Assembly: GCA_046484775.1 (NCBI GenBank)
Contig: JAWOIG010000101.1
Location: 1 to 6,030 of the forward strand
Reading direction: 5' to 3'
DNA: 6,030 nucleotides
Source of the DNA: JAFGQE01 sp046484775
Lineage (GTDB): Bacteria; Bacillota; Clostridia; DUPQ01
Shown: positions 1-6,030 of the stretch, piece by piece
Numbering within the stretch: position 1 is the stretch's first letter
Layout of the letters: each line of letters starts with the position of its first letter
Translations under genes and position numbers: made by a program
The notes under the pieces: model-generated
Told to the model about the DNA's origin: nothing
Databases searched by the model: none
What the model saw: the letters and a program-made list of their open reading frames with translations, nothing else

Positions 1-103
1 GCCAAACACATGGCTGCAGTGGATTCCGAGATCAAGGCTTACCGAACAGCAAGGCGCATGGCCGAGGCCTACGGACTCCAGGGCGACGCACTGGTGGTGA
101 CGG
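1..103 (+). other. High-G+C foreign segment with an open plus-strand frame (partial, unidentified)
   Basis: This left-edge segment does not belong with the DNA to its right. The first 100 bases are about 61% G+C, while sampled lines elsewhere run about 40-52%. Frame 1 of the plus strand is open from the edge, with a natural-looking mix of Ala, Lys, Glu, Arg, Asp and Tyr (for example SEIKAYRTARRMAEAYG). About 71% of its codons end in G or C, as in a gene from a G+C-rich genome. Past about position 103 the frame runs into antisense of the kinase gene and stops at TGA 166-168. The segment is therefore best read as about 34 codons from the interior of an unrelated gene, cut at the junction. I do not recognise the protein. 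It could be an assembly chimera, vector or adaptor-ligated DNA, or a true rearrangement breakpoint. Confidence 0.45.
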
Positions 104-1438
104 GGTTCCTTCTCCCTTTTTGCTGTCGAGCTTTATCTCCCCACCGTGGGCTGAAACGATTGCCCTGACTATTGCAAGTCCTATTCCCGATCCACCGGTC
201 TCCCTGCTCCTTGACTCGTCTCCCCTGTAAAAACGATTGAAAATGAACGGCTGGTCCTTTTCATCTATGCCAATGCCATTATCTGAAACTTCGCAAACTA
301 TGCTGCCGTCGGATGAATATGCCCTTAGAAGTATCCGCCCTTCTTCCTCGGTATATTTTATTGAGTTTGACAACAGGTTGACGAAAACCTGCAGAAGGCG
401 GTCCTCGCTCCCTTCCATGCATAGACCCTTTTCTATATCCTTCTCAAGGCTGATCCCTTTGTCCGCGGCAGCGGGAAGATATACCATGTGCAGGCTTTCA
501 AGGATTTCCGATATGTCCACCGTGTCCCTTGTCATCTCGTTGTACTCCGTTTCCAGCATCGTGAGGTCGGAAAGATTGTTGACGAGCCTGGTTATTCTGT
601 TTATTTGCCCGAGAAGCACGGACATCCGTTCTTCGTCCGCTGTATAAATCCCATCCATGATGGCCTCGATATTGGTTGACAGAACGGCAATGGGGGTCTT
701 GAGCTCATGCACGATGTCATTGGAAAGCCTTCTCCTCATGTTTTCTTCCTTTTGCATCTGGACCGCCAGATTCTCTATGTCCTCCGACAACTCCTTTAGC
801 TCCCTGGCCCTTGTATCACATTTTTTCAGACTCTGGAAACGATTCATTGATATGTGGTTGACATTATCCTTGAGCTGCATGATCGGCCCGTTGAATTTTC
901 TCGACAGGATATATGCGGAAAAAGATGCTATCGCCAGAGCCGCGAAGAACATGATTATATACAAAGTGTTCAGGGTCTTTATAAAATTCGCATTTATTAT
1001 GTCAACCAGCGGATTCTTGGCCCTTCCTATCCAGAGCGTATATCCTTCTATATTATATTTGGAATACTCGACTTCGTGTGAATCCTTCTGGAGGTAAGTG
1101 TTGTCCGGCACCCTTGCCGCCATGCCCATCATGGGCCTGAGGACACCTGAAAATGTATCAGTAAGAACCTCGTCATTTTCATAAAGAATAAGCCTGACCT
1201 GCTCCTGTCTTGATATAAGGGCAAGCAAGAATGGGTATGAAGTCTCGGATATCGATTTATTGTCAAGCATCTCCTGCACGGATTCGACGATTCCCCCGTT
1301 TTCCTCTTCGTTTTTTCTTTCAATGAAGTTTTTAAAAAAAACCGAGGCGCCCAGATTCGAGGCAATGGTTATTATAGCCAGAACCAGTGCTATCGTTATT
1401 ATGAAATACCTTGAAAAAAGTTTGTTCAGGCTTGTCAT
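32..1438 (-). CDS. Sensor histidine kinase of a two-component system (C-terminus replaced at a junction)
   Basis: Membrane-bound sensor kinase that autophosphorylates on His and passes the phosphate to the regulator encoded just upstream. The order is classical: TM1 (about residues 11-34), an extracytoplasmic sensor of about 117 residues (36-152), TM2 (155-178), HAMP-like linker (about 179-231), HisKA with DIVHELKTP (phospho-acceptor His244), then HATPase_c with an N box (NLLSN, Asn354/Asn358), G1 (DNGIG, 386-390), F box (FIFNRFYR, 398-405) and G2 (GGSGIGLAI, 415-423). ATG 1438 is supported by AAGGAG five bases upstream and by the ATGA overlap with the regulator's stop. The last 23 residues (446-468, rich in Pro and Arg) do not fit the family, where GEGT is normally followed by a short hydrophobic strand and a stop. 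They are encoded by the foreign left-edge segment, so the native gene should end about 10-15 codons after Thr445. The sensor domain resembles small Firmicutes envelope sensors, but the signal cannot be named. Confidence 0.93.
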   Translation of the reverse strand: MTSLNKLFSRYFIITIALVLAIITIASNLGASVFFKNFIERKNEEENGGIVESVQEMLDNKSISETSYPFLLALISRQEQVRLILYENDEVLTDTFSGVLRPMMGMAARVPDNTYLQKDSHEVEYSKYNIEGYTLWIGRAKNPLVDIINANFIKTLNTLYIIMFFAALAIASFSAYILSRKFNGPIMQLKDNVNHISMNRFQSLKKCDTRARELKELSEDIENLAVQMQKEENMRRRLSNDIVHELKTPIAVLSTNIEAIMDGIYTADEERMSVLLGQINRITRLVNNLSDLTMLETEYNEMTRDTVDISEILESLHMVYLPAAADKGISLEKDIEKGLCMEGSEDRLLQVFVNLLSNSIKYTEEEGRILLRAYSSDGSIVCEVSDNGIGIDEKDQPFIFNRFYRGDESRSRETGGSGIGLAIVRAIVSAHGGEIKLDSKKGEGTPSPPVRRPGVRRPRPCALLFGKP

Positions 1439-2121
1439 TTGTTCTCCTTGAATTTATATCCTACTCCGAATACCGTCCTGATATATTCGGGCCGCGCCGG
1501 GTCGCTTTCAATTTTCTGCCTGATATTCTTGATATGGGAATCTATGGTTCTGCTCATTCCCTCATATTCATATCCAAGCGCATATGTTATCAGCTGGTCC
1601 CTCGTGTATGTTCTCCCGGGATTTTTTGACATGGCGGCCAGTATTTTGAATTCAATCGGCGTAAGCTCTATATTGCGCCCGTTCCGCTTGACAACATATG
1701 CGTCCTCGTCGATGACAAGATCATCGGGAGCCTTGTCTCTGCCCTGATTGCCGTTTACGCCGGCCCTGCGCAATATTACCTTTACCCTCATGACCAGCTC
1801 CTTTGGACTGAAAGGCTTTACCACATAATCGTCGGCCCCAAGACCCAGTCCCTTTATCCTGTCTTCCTCGCTGCTCTTTGAGGTGAGCATGATAATAGGT
1901 GTGTCGTGGCTTTCCCGCACGACCGAGCATACCTTCTCGCCCGGAATATCGGGAAGCATAAGGTCCAGTATTATGAGGTCGGGCTTTTCATCATGGAATA
2001 TCTTTACCGCGCTTACCCCGTCACCTGCGCCCATAGCCGTATAACCTTCTTTTTCAAGATATTTTATTACTACATCACGCAGTTCTTTCTCGTCATCGAC
2101 CACCAGTATTTTTATTTGCAT
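1435..2121 (-). CDS. OmpR/PhoB-family response regulator
   Basis: Cytoplasmic DNA-binding response regulator, 228 residues, the usual length for the family. The receiver domain (about 1-118) has the full set of phosphorylation residues: acidic pair Asp9/Asp10, phospho-acceptor Asp53 (in LIILDLMLPD), Thr80, Tyr99 and Lys102 (in DDYVVKPF). After a short linker, the winged-helix effector domain (about 133-226) shows the family pattern: IELTPIEFKIL at its start, the recognition-helix region RTIDSHIKNIRQKI, and the wing YIRTVFGVGYKF. Start ATG 2121 is preceded by a modest GAAAAGAG six bases upstream. An ATG slightly further upstream is closed by an immediate stop. The stop overlaps the kinase start by four bases, so the two form a cognate pair. 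It lies 56 bases after the acyltransferase gene, so co-transcription with it is possible. The target genes cannot be told from this sequence; autoregulation or control of the upstream pair is a guess. Confidence 0.95.
   Translation of the reverse strand: MQIKILVVDDEKELRDVVIKYLEKEGYTAMGAGDGVSAVKIFHDEKPDLIILDLMLPDIPGEKVCSVVRESHDTPIIMLTSKSSEEDRIKGLGLGADDYVVKPFSPKELVMRVKVILRRAGVNGNQGRDKAPDDLVIDEDAYVVKRNGRNIELTPIEFKILAAMSKNPGRTYTRDQLITYALGYEYEGMSRTIDSHIKNIRQKIESDPARPEYIRTVFGVGYKFKENK
1444..1449 (-). promoter_or_regulatory. Ribosome binding site of the histidine kinase
   Basis: AAGGAG on the minus strand, five bases before the kinase ATG, lies inside the last codons of the response regulator (Lys-Glu). 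It fixes the kinase start and shows that kinase translation is coupled to termination of the regulator at the ATGA overlap. Confidence 0.8.
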
Positions 2122-2154
2122 CTTATGCTCTTTTCATGTCTTTAGGTAAAATCT

Positions 2155-2163
2155 ATCATATCA
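2155..2163 (-). promoter_or_regulatory. Candidate extended -10 promoter element for the regulator-kinase pair
   Basis: The minus strand reads TGATATGAT, an extended -10 (TGn) followed by a hexamer matching TATAAT at five of six positions, with a T-rich tract just upstream. No convincing -35 box lies 16-18 bases further up, which extended -10 promoters can tolerate. Transcription would start roughly 2145-2149 and give a leader of about 25 bases before the regulator ATG. It is a weak match in A+T-rich intergenic DNA, so a chance occurrence is quite possible. Confidence 0.25.
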
Positions 2164-2182
2164 AGCTTAAAAACAGCTTAAT
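2160..2182 (-). other. Small hairpin spanning the acyltransferase stop codon
   Basis: An inverted repeat in the transcript pairs ATTAAGCT with AGCTTGAT around a 7-base loop. The stem is 8 bp with one G-U pair and includes the UAA stop of the acyltransferase gene. It is A+U-rich and is not followed by a U-run, so it is a poor intrinsic terminator. It could be an attenuating or mRNA-end structure, or chance. It overlaps the candidate extended -10 element. Confidence 0.25.
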
Positions 2183-4205
2183 CTGCGGTTCCCGCTTCGT
2201 GAAACCCCATTGCCATCCGGTCCATTGACTCCTTCAGGTGTGAAACTATCCTGCTTTTTTCGTCAAGCGGGGTATTTCTTTTGTCATATTCAATTCCTCT
2301 GCCAATGAAAAGGGTTTTCCTTTCACTGTCGGCATAAACCGGATAAAAGCTAACCGCCTTGCCTGTCTTTTTATAGTATGCCTTGCCGATATGTGCAAAT
2401 CCCGTGAAAAACTCCCCCGGTTTGTCCGTATAGCCGTCCGTCCGGGAATTGTCCTCGGGAAACAGCAAAATATTATCCTCCTGCTCCAGGGCCTCAACAG
2501 TCAGGCTTATGGTCTTGATTATGTCTTTTCCCTCATCCTTGAAAACCGGGATTGGTTCCACTGAATTCATCGCCCAATGCATGATTGGTGTGAGAAATCT
2601 GCAATAAGCTTTTTTCAACGATGCCGGAAGTCTTGAATTCTTCATATTGTAGCCATTTATCAGATGGTCGTAAATCTTGTCCCTTTCCACCATTCCGTTT
2701 ATTATCCATGGCCGGCATATGAACGGCATGTAAAGGTTGGTGACCACCGGCCCATATATTTCCTTGTGATTGCATACGAATACCGCCGGATCTTTGCCCC
2801 TTACATTTTCCACGCCTTCGACCGAGTGCTTGAGCAAGGGATACAGTATGAATGCTATGATCTTGATGCCGAAACTGTTGCTGTGCTTCCTGACAAGCAC
2901 ATCGACAAGCTGCTTTTCAAGCTCCGGGTTCTTTTTGTTGCTTACCAGTCCTTCCACGAAATTCTTGAGTTTGGCGCTGTACTTCCTTGACAACGGCTGT
3001 CTGATTGAATAAAGGACGCCCAGGAACAGGAATATCGCAGGCACCACAAGCATATAGAATTTTACAAGCCCTGTGAATACGCCCGGATTATCGATCTCCC
3101 CGGATTGATGCGCTGGGTTCAGGCAAAGCGATGTCAGCATCATCAGGACTGTAAAATATGCAACAAGCCCCGCCTGCCTGTCAAGCAGCTTCATCTGCCC
3201 CCCCATGGTCCTTTTTTCCAATTGGTTTCTGTCCAAAGAAAATATCCCATTGAAGTCTTCCTGCATGGCGGCAAGTATCATGATTACAAAGGATATGCCC
3301 ATGATGATAATGACTATGCTTATATATGATGAAAGCCTCGTCAGATCCGTGCCGGAATTGAAAATATCCAGGACCGCAGTAATCCAGCATATGGCCGCAA
3401 TAACGAAAATGAGTGTTTTTTCATATTGCTGCAGCCTGACCTTTTTTTGCAAGAATGCGACTATGGCCATAACGAGTACCAACGCAAGCAGCGAAATTAC
3501 ATATGTATTGAGTATGTTCCCCAGAAAATCCGGCTTGGTCACATATCTCATGTAACTCACATACATCATTATCATGATCTGCAGGGAAGCGGTCGTTACC
3601 ACCACCGTATTGGCATAAAGCCTGTATGAATTGATTCTCACGCCCCTTGCGGCGCCGGGTTCGGGCAGGTCGTCCGATGTTCCATCGTCAATCAGATTCC
3701 TTACATATGCAATTATGCATCCGACAAGAAGTCCCGCGGGGATCAAAACATGCGTCGCTTCATCGGCAAATACAACAATAAAGGGAATCAATGCAACTAT
3801 CATGGCTGTGTACAAAACCAGCCGTACTCGCGCGGTTCTTATGAATTTGTCAACTGCAGGCCTGAGGAGGATTATCAGCGCAGCCGCCATTATAAATGCT
3901 ATTCCCCGTGACCTGAACCTAAAGGGATAAATAAAAAGAAGGTAACCTGTAGACGCAGCGGCAGCACCCGCAATTAAGATGGAAAGTATCTTTCCTCCTT
4001 TTTCAAGCAATCCGAACCTTCTCCCATATATTACATGATAATTCGTCCAGACCAGGCCCGATGTAAACAAAGCGCCGCCGTAAACCGGGTTCAGTAAAAA
4101 AAGCCTGGATATGTACATAAGGAAGAAAAAATTATAGAGGTCCTCTATCCTTCTGACCAGATTGGCCTGATAATACCGCCCGTTTGAAATATTTTTATTT
4201 TTCAT
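2178..4205 (-). CDS. Polytopic membrane protein fused to a divergent PlsC-type acyltransferase
   Basis: A 675-residue protein in two parts. The N-terminal ~400 residues hold about 10-12 hydrophobic segments (roughly 24-40, 41-60, 73-92, 100-115, 128-147, 152-168, 197-217, 228-252, 264-283, 291-314, 346-363, 377-400). An Arg/Lys-rich stretch after the second (GRRFGLLEKGGK) is faintly like a transporter loop. A charged linker (about 401-460) leads to a cytoplasm-facing lysophospholipid acyltransferase (PlsC/LPLAT) domain from about 460. The motifs are recognisable but altered. Block I is NHKEIYG (His480), with Gly485 where the HX4D Asp should be. Block III is FPEDNSR (582-588) instead of FPEGTR. 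Block IV is about FYPVYAD (620-625). His480 and Glu584 are 104 residues apart, which seems longer than in small PlsC enzymes. The expected role is acyl transfer to a lysophospholipid, glycolipid or other membrane acceptor; the substrate is unknown. The layout recalls LplT-Aas transporter-acyltransferase fusions, but no acyl-ACP synthetase domain is present. ATG 4205 has GGGAG eight bases upstream. The gene lies 19 bases after the propeller gene, so they form one operon. Confidence 0.8.
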   Translation of the reverse strand: MKNKNISNGRYYQANLVRRIEDLYNFFFLMYISRLFLLNPVYGGALFTSGLVWTNYHVIYGRRFGLLEKGGKILSILIAGAAAASTGYLLFIYPFRFRSRGIAFIMAAALIILLRPAVDKFIRTARVRLVLYTAMIVALIPFIVVFADEATHVLIPAGLLVGCIIAYVRNLIDDGTSDDLPEPGAARGVRINSYRLYANTVVVTTASLQIMIMMYVSYMRYVTKPDFLGNILNTYVISLLALVLVMAIVAFLQKKVRLQQYEKTLIFVIAAICWITAVLDIFNSGTDLTRLSSYISIVIIIMGISFVIMILAAMQEDFNGIFSLDRNQLEKRTMGGQMKLLDRQAGLVAYFTVLMMLTSLCLNPAHQSGEIDNPGVFTGLVKFYMLVVPAIFLFLGVLYSIRQPLSRKYSAKLKNFVEGLVSNKKNPELEKQLVDVLVRKHSNSFGIKIIAFILYPLLKHSVEGVENVRGKDPAVFVCNHKEIYGPVVTNLYMPFICRPWIINGMVERDKIYDHLINGYNMKNSRLPASLKKAYCRFLTPIMHWAMNSVEPIPVFKDEGKDIIKTISLTVEALEQEDNILLFPEDNSRTDGYTDKPGEFFTGFAHIGKAYYKKTGKAVSFYPVYADSERKTLFIGRGIEYDKRNTPLDEKSRIVSHLKESMDRMAMGFHEAGTAD

Positions 4206-4213
4206 TAGCGGTT

Positions 4214-4218
4214 CTCCC
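4214..4218 (-). promoter_or_regulatory. Ribosome binding site of the membrane acyltransferase
   Basis: GGGAG on the minus strand lies eight bases before ATG 4205, inside the 19-base gap that follows the propeller gene's stop. It supports this start. The gap is too short for an independent promoter, so the gene should be co-transcribed with the propeller gene. Confidence 0.65.
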
Positions 4219-4224
4219 GGGAAA

Positions 4225-6030
4225 TCAATCCACCGGCATTTTGCTCCGTATAATCTCCCTTACATTATCCTCGTACTGGCAATACAGTCTGCCGCGGGAA
4301 TCGAATTCCAGCAGATTGACCTTCCTGCCTGTTATTTCCTTGAATTCTCTTGTTTCATGGTCATAGCTGAAGAGTGTGTTTGAAGTCACAATGTAGTAAA
4401 ACCTGTTCCTTCCCCTTTTTATAAATGAAACTTCCCACTTGTAATCCTTGTCCCGGTTGAATTCGGTCAGCTTCTTTTCAAATTCCTTTCGGCCTGTTTT
4501 TCGGTCAAGAATAAAAAAAGCACTGTCCGCGCACCCAAGCAGTTTTCCATCGTAAGCAATGCACAATCCCCCCGCGTTCCTGCATCCTTCCACAGGGATA
4601 ACCTCATATAAGTATTCGCCTGTTTCAATATCGATGGCAAATACGGTTCCGCTTTCATGCTTGGAACGGCTTCCCAGTCCTCCACATACCGTGGTTCCGC
4701 CGAAAAGTATCCCGTCCATGATTGCCAGTGATACAATACTTCTGGAATCCGAGAAGTCCTTTCTCACCTCCAGCGCTCCGTTTTTCATATCATAGACTGC
4801 AAGCGCACCTTGTAGGTCTCCATATTCCGGTATGGTGCCGACAAACAGCTTTCCTTCCGTTGCCTGCATGGCAAACGGTCTGTCCTGATTGTATCCTGTC
4901 TTCAGCTCGAAAATTTCCCTGGGATTTTTTGGATAGTCCCACTCCTTTTCCGAGTCGAACTCATATACATACGCACCCGGGTATTTGCCGAAGTAAATCC
5001 TGCTTCCGCATGATGTGATTCCCTCTGACTGTCCGACTCCGTCATACTGCGATCCCGTGTCCGTTTCGGGGTCAAATATGTAGGAGCCTCCCCTGAGATA
5101 TCCGCTTGCGTAAATCCTGCCGTCCGCGGAAGTATGCAGCTGTCTTATTTCTATGCTTTTTCTGGGAATCTCTATCTCCAGCTTTTTTCTAATACCGCTT
5201 TTTACATTATATATATATATTACGCCTTCAAAGCCTGTAAGCAGAATCGATTCGCCGTCACTGTACGCCCACAATCCCATGATTGTTTCATTGGATTCGC
5301 TTTTAAAGTTATATACGTTCAGTGTCGTCATATCAAGTACAATCCCGTTGTTTCTTTTCCCTGAGACCAGACTTGCGGGATCAACTCCGACCGGAAGATG
5401 CTCGGAACTGTCGTCGGGACCGTCAATCTCATGAAGCAATTCCCCATTGTCCAGGTCAATAACCAGTATTTTTTTTGCCTTGGTCATATAGATGCTGATT
5501 TTTCCGTCATGTATGTCAATAAGCCTTGCAAAGGCCTCATTCCTGTAAGCTTCGGGAAGAATATCCCTCAAGGGCCCGGTACCGGGCTTATATTCGATCA
5601 CATGGCAATGGGCGGATATGCTTGCATAAAGGACATCCCTTTTTTCATCATAAAGGACCATTCTGACATAATCCTCGCCCTCTACGACATTTTCATCATA
5701 TAATTCCATTTTTTCCTCATTGCCGTTGTATTTGAAAACCGCGCAGTTTGGCCATGTTCCTCCGTAAACATTGTTTTTCGAATCGACATCCAGGCTGAAT
5801 ATGAATTTGGCATTGGGAAGATTGAGAAAAACAGTTTCAAGTTGTTCCGTTTCAGGATCGAACCGGTAAAGCCCCGCATTCACATATGTTCCGAAATATA
5901 CCCTTCCGTCGCTTGCCACGGCGACGCCCCAGGACCCGGTAGCCCCCGGTGCATCCTGCGAAAAGATTATCTTTTCACTGTCCAGGTTGATGATAATGAA
6001 TGTGGCGCACCCACCTTCAGCCAGAACACC
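4225..6030 (-). CDS. Large beta-propeller repeat protein (5' end beyond the window)
   Basis: An open frame enters from the right edge and gives 601 visible residues. The GTG at 5919 is not taken as the start, because the 37 upstream codons are open and continue the same fold (an edge blade, IIINLDSEKIIFS, then WGVAV). The protein is built almost wholly of ~35-45-residue blades of the type [hydrophobic strand]-DG-x-[VIL]-Y-x-G...[VILF]-x-x-[FY]-D-x-[ED]-T/S-G. I count about 13 full or near-full blades plus a partial one at the edge, enough for two seven-bladed propellers. Examples are visible residues 34-65 (SDGRVYFGTYV...YRFDPET), 302-323 (ADGRIYASGY...YIFDPET) and the final GRLYCQYEDN. The fold is of the WD40/PQQ-like/NHL superfamily kind. 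No catalytic motif, PQQ-ligand pattern or anchor is visible, and any signal peptide would lie outside the window. Its role is therefore unknown: ligand-binding scaffold, surface protein or lyase-like enzyme are all possible. Its stop lies 19 bases before the acyltransferase start. Confidence 0.85.
   Translation of the reverse strand, partial: GVLAEGGCATFIIINLDSEKIIFSQDAPGATGSWGVAVASDGRVYFGTYVNAGLYRFDPETEQLETVFLNLPNAKFIFSLDVDSKNNVYGGTWPNCAVFKYNGNEEKMELYDENVVEGEDYVRMVLYDEKRDVLYASISAHCHVIEYKPGTGPLRDILPEAYRNEAFARLIDIHDGKISIYMTKAKKILVIDLDNGELLHEIDGPDDSSEHLPVGVDPASLVSGKRNNGIVLDMTTLNVYNFKSESNETIMGLWAYSDGESILLTGFEGVIYIYNVKSGIRKKLEIEIPRKSIEIRQLHTSADGRIYASGYLRGGSYIFDPETDTGSQYDGVGQSEGITSCGSRIYFGKYPGAYVYEFDSEKEWDYPKNPREIFELKTGYNQDRPFAMQATEGKLFVGTIPEYGDLQGALAVYDMKNGALEVRKDFSDSRSIVSLAIMDGILFGGTTVCGGLGSRSKHESGTVFAIDIETGEYLYEVIPVEGCRNAGGLCIAYDGKLLGCADSAFFILDRKTGRKEFEKKLTEFNRDKDYKWEVSFIKRGRNRFYYIVTSNTLFSYDHETREFKEITGRKVNLLEFDSRGRLYCQYEDNVREIIRSKMPVD
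5208..5220. repeat. Short (TA)n microsatellite inside the propeller gene
   Basis: Thirteen bases of alternating T and A encode Ile-Tyr-Ile-Tyr in a beta-strand of the propeller through alternating ATA and TAT codons. The reading frame is intact. A run this short is only mildly prone to slippage and probably just reflects codon choice. Confidence 0.6.

Noticed and set aside
32..103. The Pro/Arg-rich C-terminal tail as a genuine functional extension of the kinase
   Set aside because: It coincides with a sharp composition change and a better coding frame on the other strand, and the usual last strand of the ATPase domain is missing.
237..1097. Plus-strand open frames opposite the histidine kinase (for example 237-647 and 657-1097)
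   Set aside because: They are antisense to a gene with complete kinase motifs. Their translations are Ser/Arg/Leu-rich, of low-complexity shadow type, with no recognisable domain.
1334..1341. Run of eight A (T on the coding strand) in the kinase gene as a phase-variation tract or frameshift
   Set aside because: The frame is continuous through it (Phe-Phe-Lys in the first membrane segment and its border), and the run is short for the local A+T content.
2160..2182. The hairpin as a rho-independent terminator
   Set aside because: The stem is A+U-rich, includes a G-U pair and has no following U-run.
3105..3930. Plus-strand open frames opposite the membrane module (3105-3329, 3205-3555, 3631-3930)
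   Set aside because: They mirror the hydrophobic minus-strand gene, lack ribosome binding sites worth noting and show no domain.
5917..5919. GTG at 5919 as the start of the propeller protein
   Set aside because: The frame is open for 37 more codons to the window edge, and those codons encode propeller-like strands, so the real start lies beyond 6030.
1..6030. tRNA, rRNA, riboswitch, CRISPR array or insertion-sequence ends
   Set aside because: Nearly all of the window is protein-coding. No cloverleaf, regularly spaced direct repeats or terminal inverted repeats were seen by eye.

Overview
The window carries a compact, co-directional gene cluster on the minus strand. It looks like ordinary chromosomal DNA from a Gram-positive, probably clostridial (Firmicutes), bacterium. 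The basis is roughly mid-to-high-40s % G+C, frequent ATA and TAT codons, AGGAG/GGGAG-type ribosome binding sites, and the style of the histidine kinase and response regulator. This placement is inference; there is no marker gene.

In order of transcription (right to left): (1) 6030-4225, the 3' part of a gene for a large beta-propeller protein. About 601 residues are visible, with about 14 blade-like repeats, and the 5' end lies beyond the window. (2) 4205-2178, a 675-residue membrane protein with about 10-12 hydrophobic segments fused to a C-terminal PlsC-type acyltransferase domain whose signature motifs are altered. (3) 2121-1435, an OmpR/PhoB-type response regulator. (4) 1438-~104, its sensor histidine kinase, overlapping the regulator by 4 bases (ATGA). 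The gaps are 19, 56 and -4 bases, so genes 1-2 and genes 3-4 are each tightly coupled. The 56-base gap holds a weak candidate promoter and a small hairpin, so the two-component pair may be transcribed with the upstream genes or separately.

The left edge is anomalous. The kinase runs normally up to Gly-Glu-Gly-Thr near the end of its ATPase domain. It then turns abruptly, at about position 100-104, into an implausible Pro/Arg-rich tail. The 100 or so bases beyond that point are about 61% G+C and read well as protein on the opposite strand. This looks like a junction between unrelated DNAs, either an assembly chimera at a contig end or a genuine rearrangement.

A cautious functional reading is a lipid- or surface-polymer-acylating membrane enzyme made together with a propeller protein of unknown ligand, next to an envelope-sensing two-component system. 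No mobile element, CRISPR array, tRNA or rRNA was seen. Apart from the altered acyltransferase and the left-end junction, the region looks ordinary.
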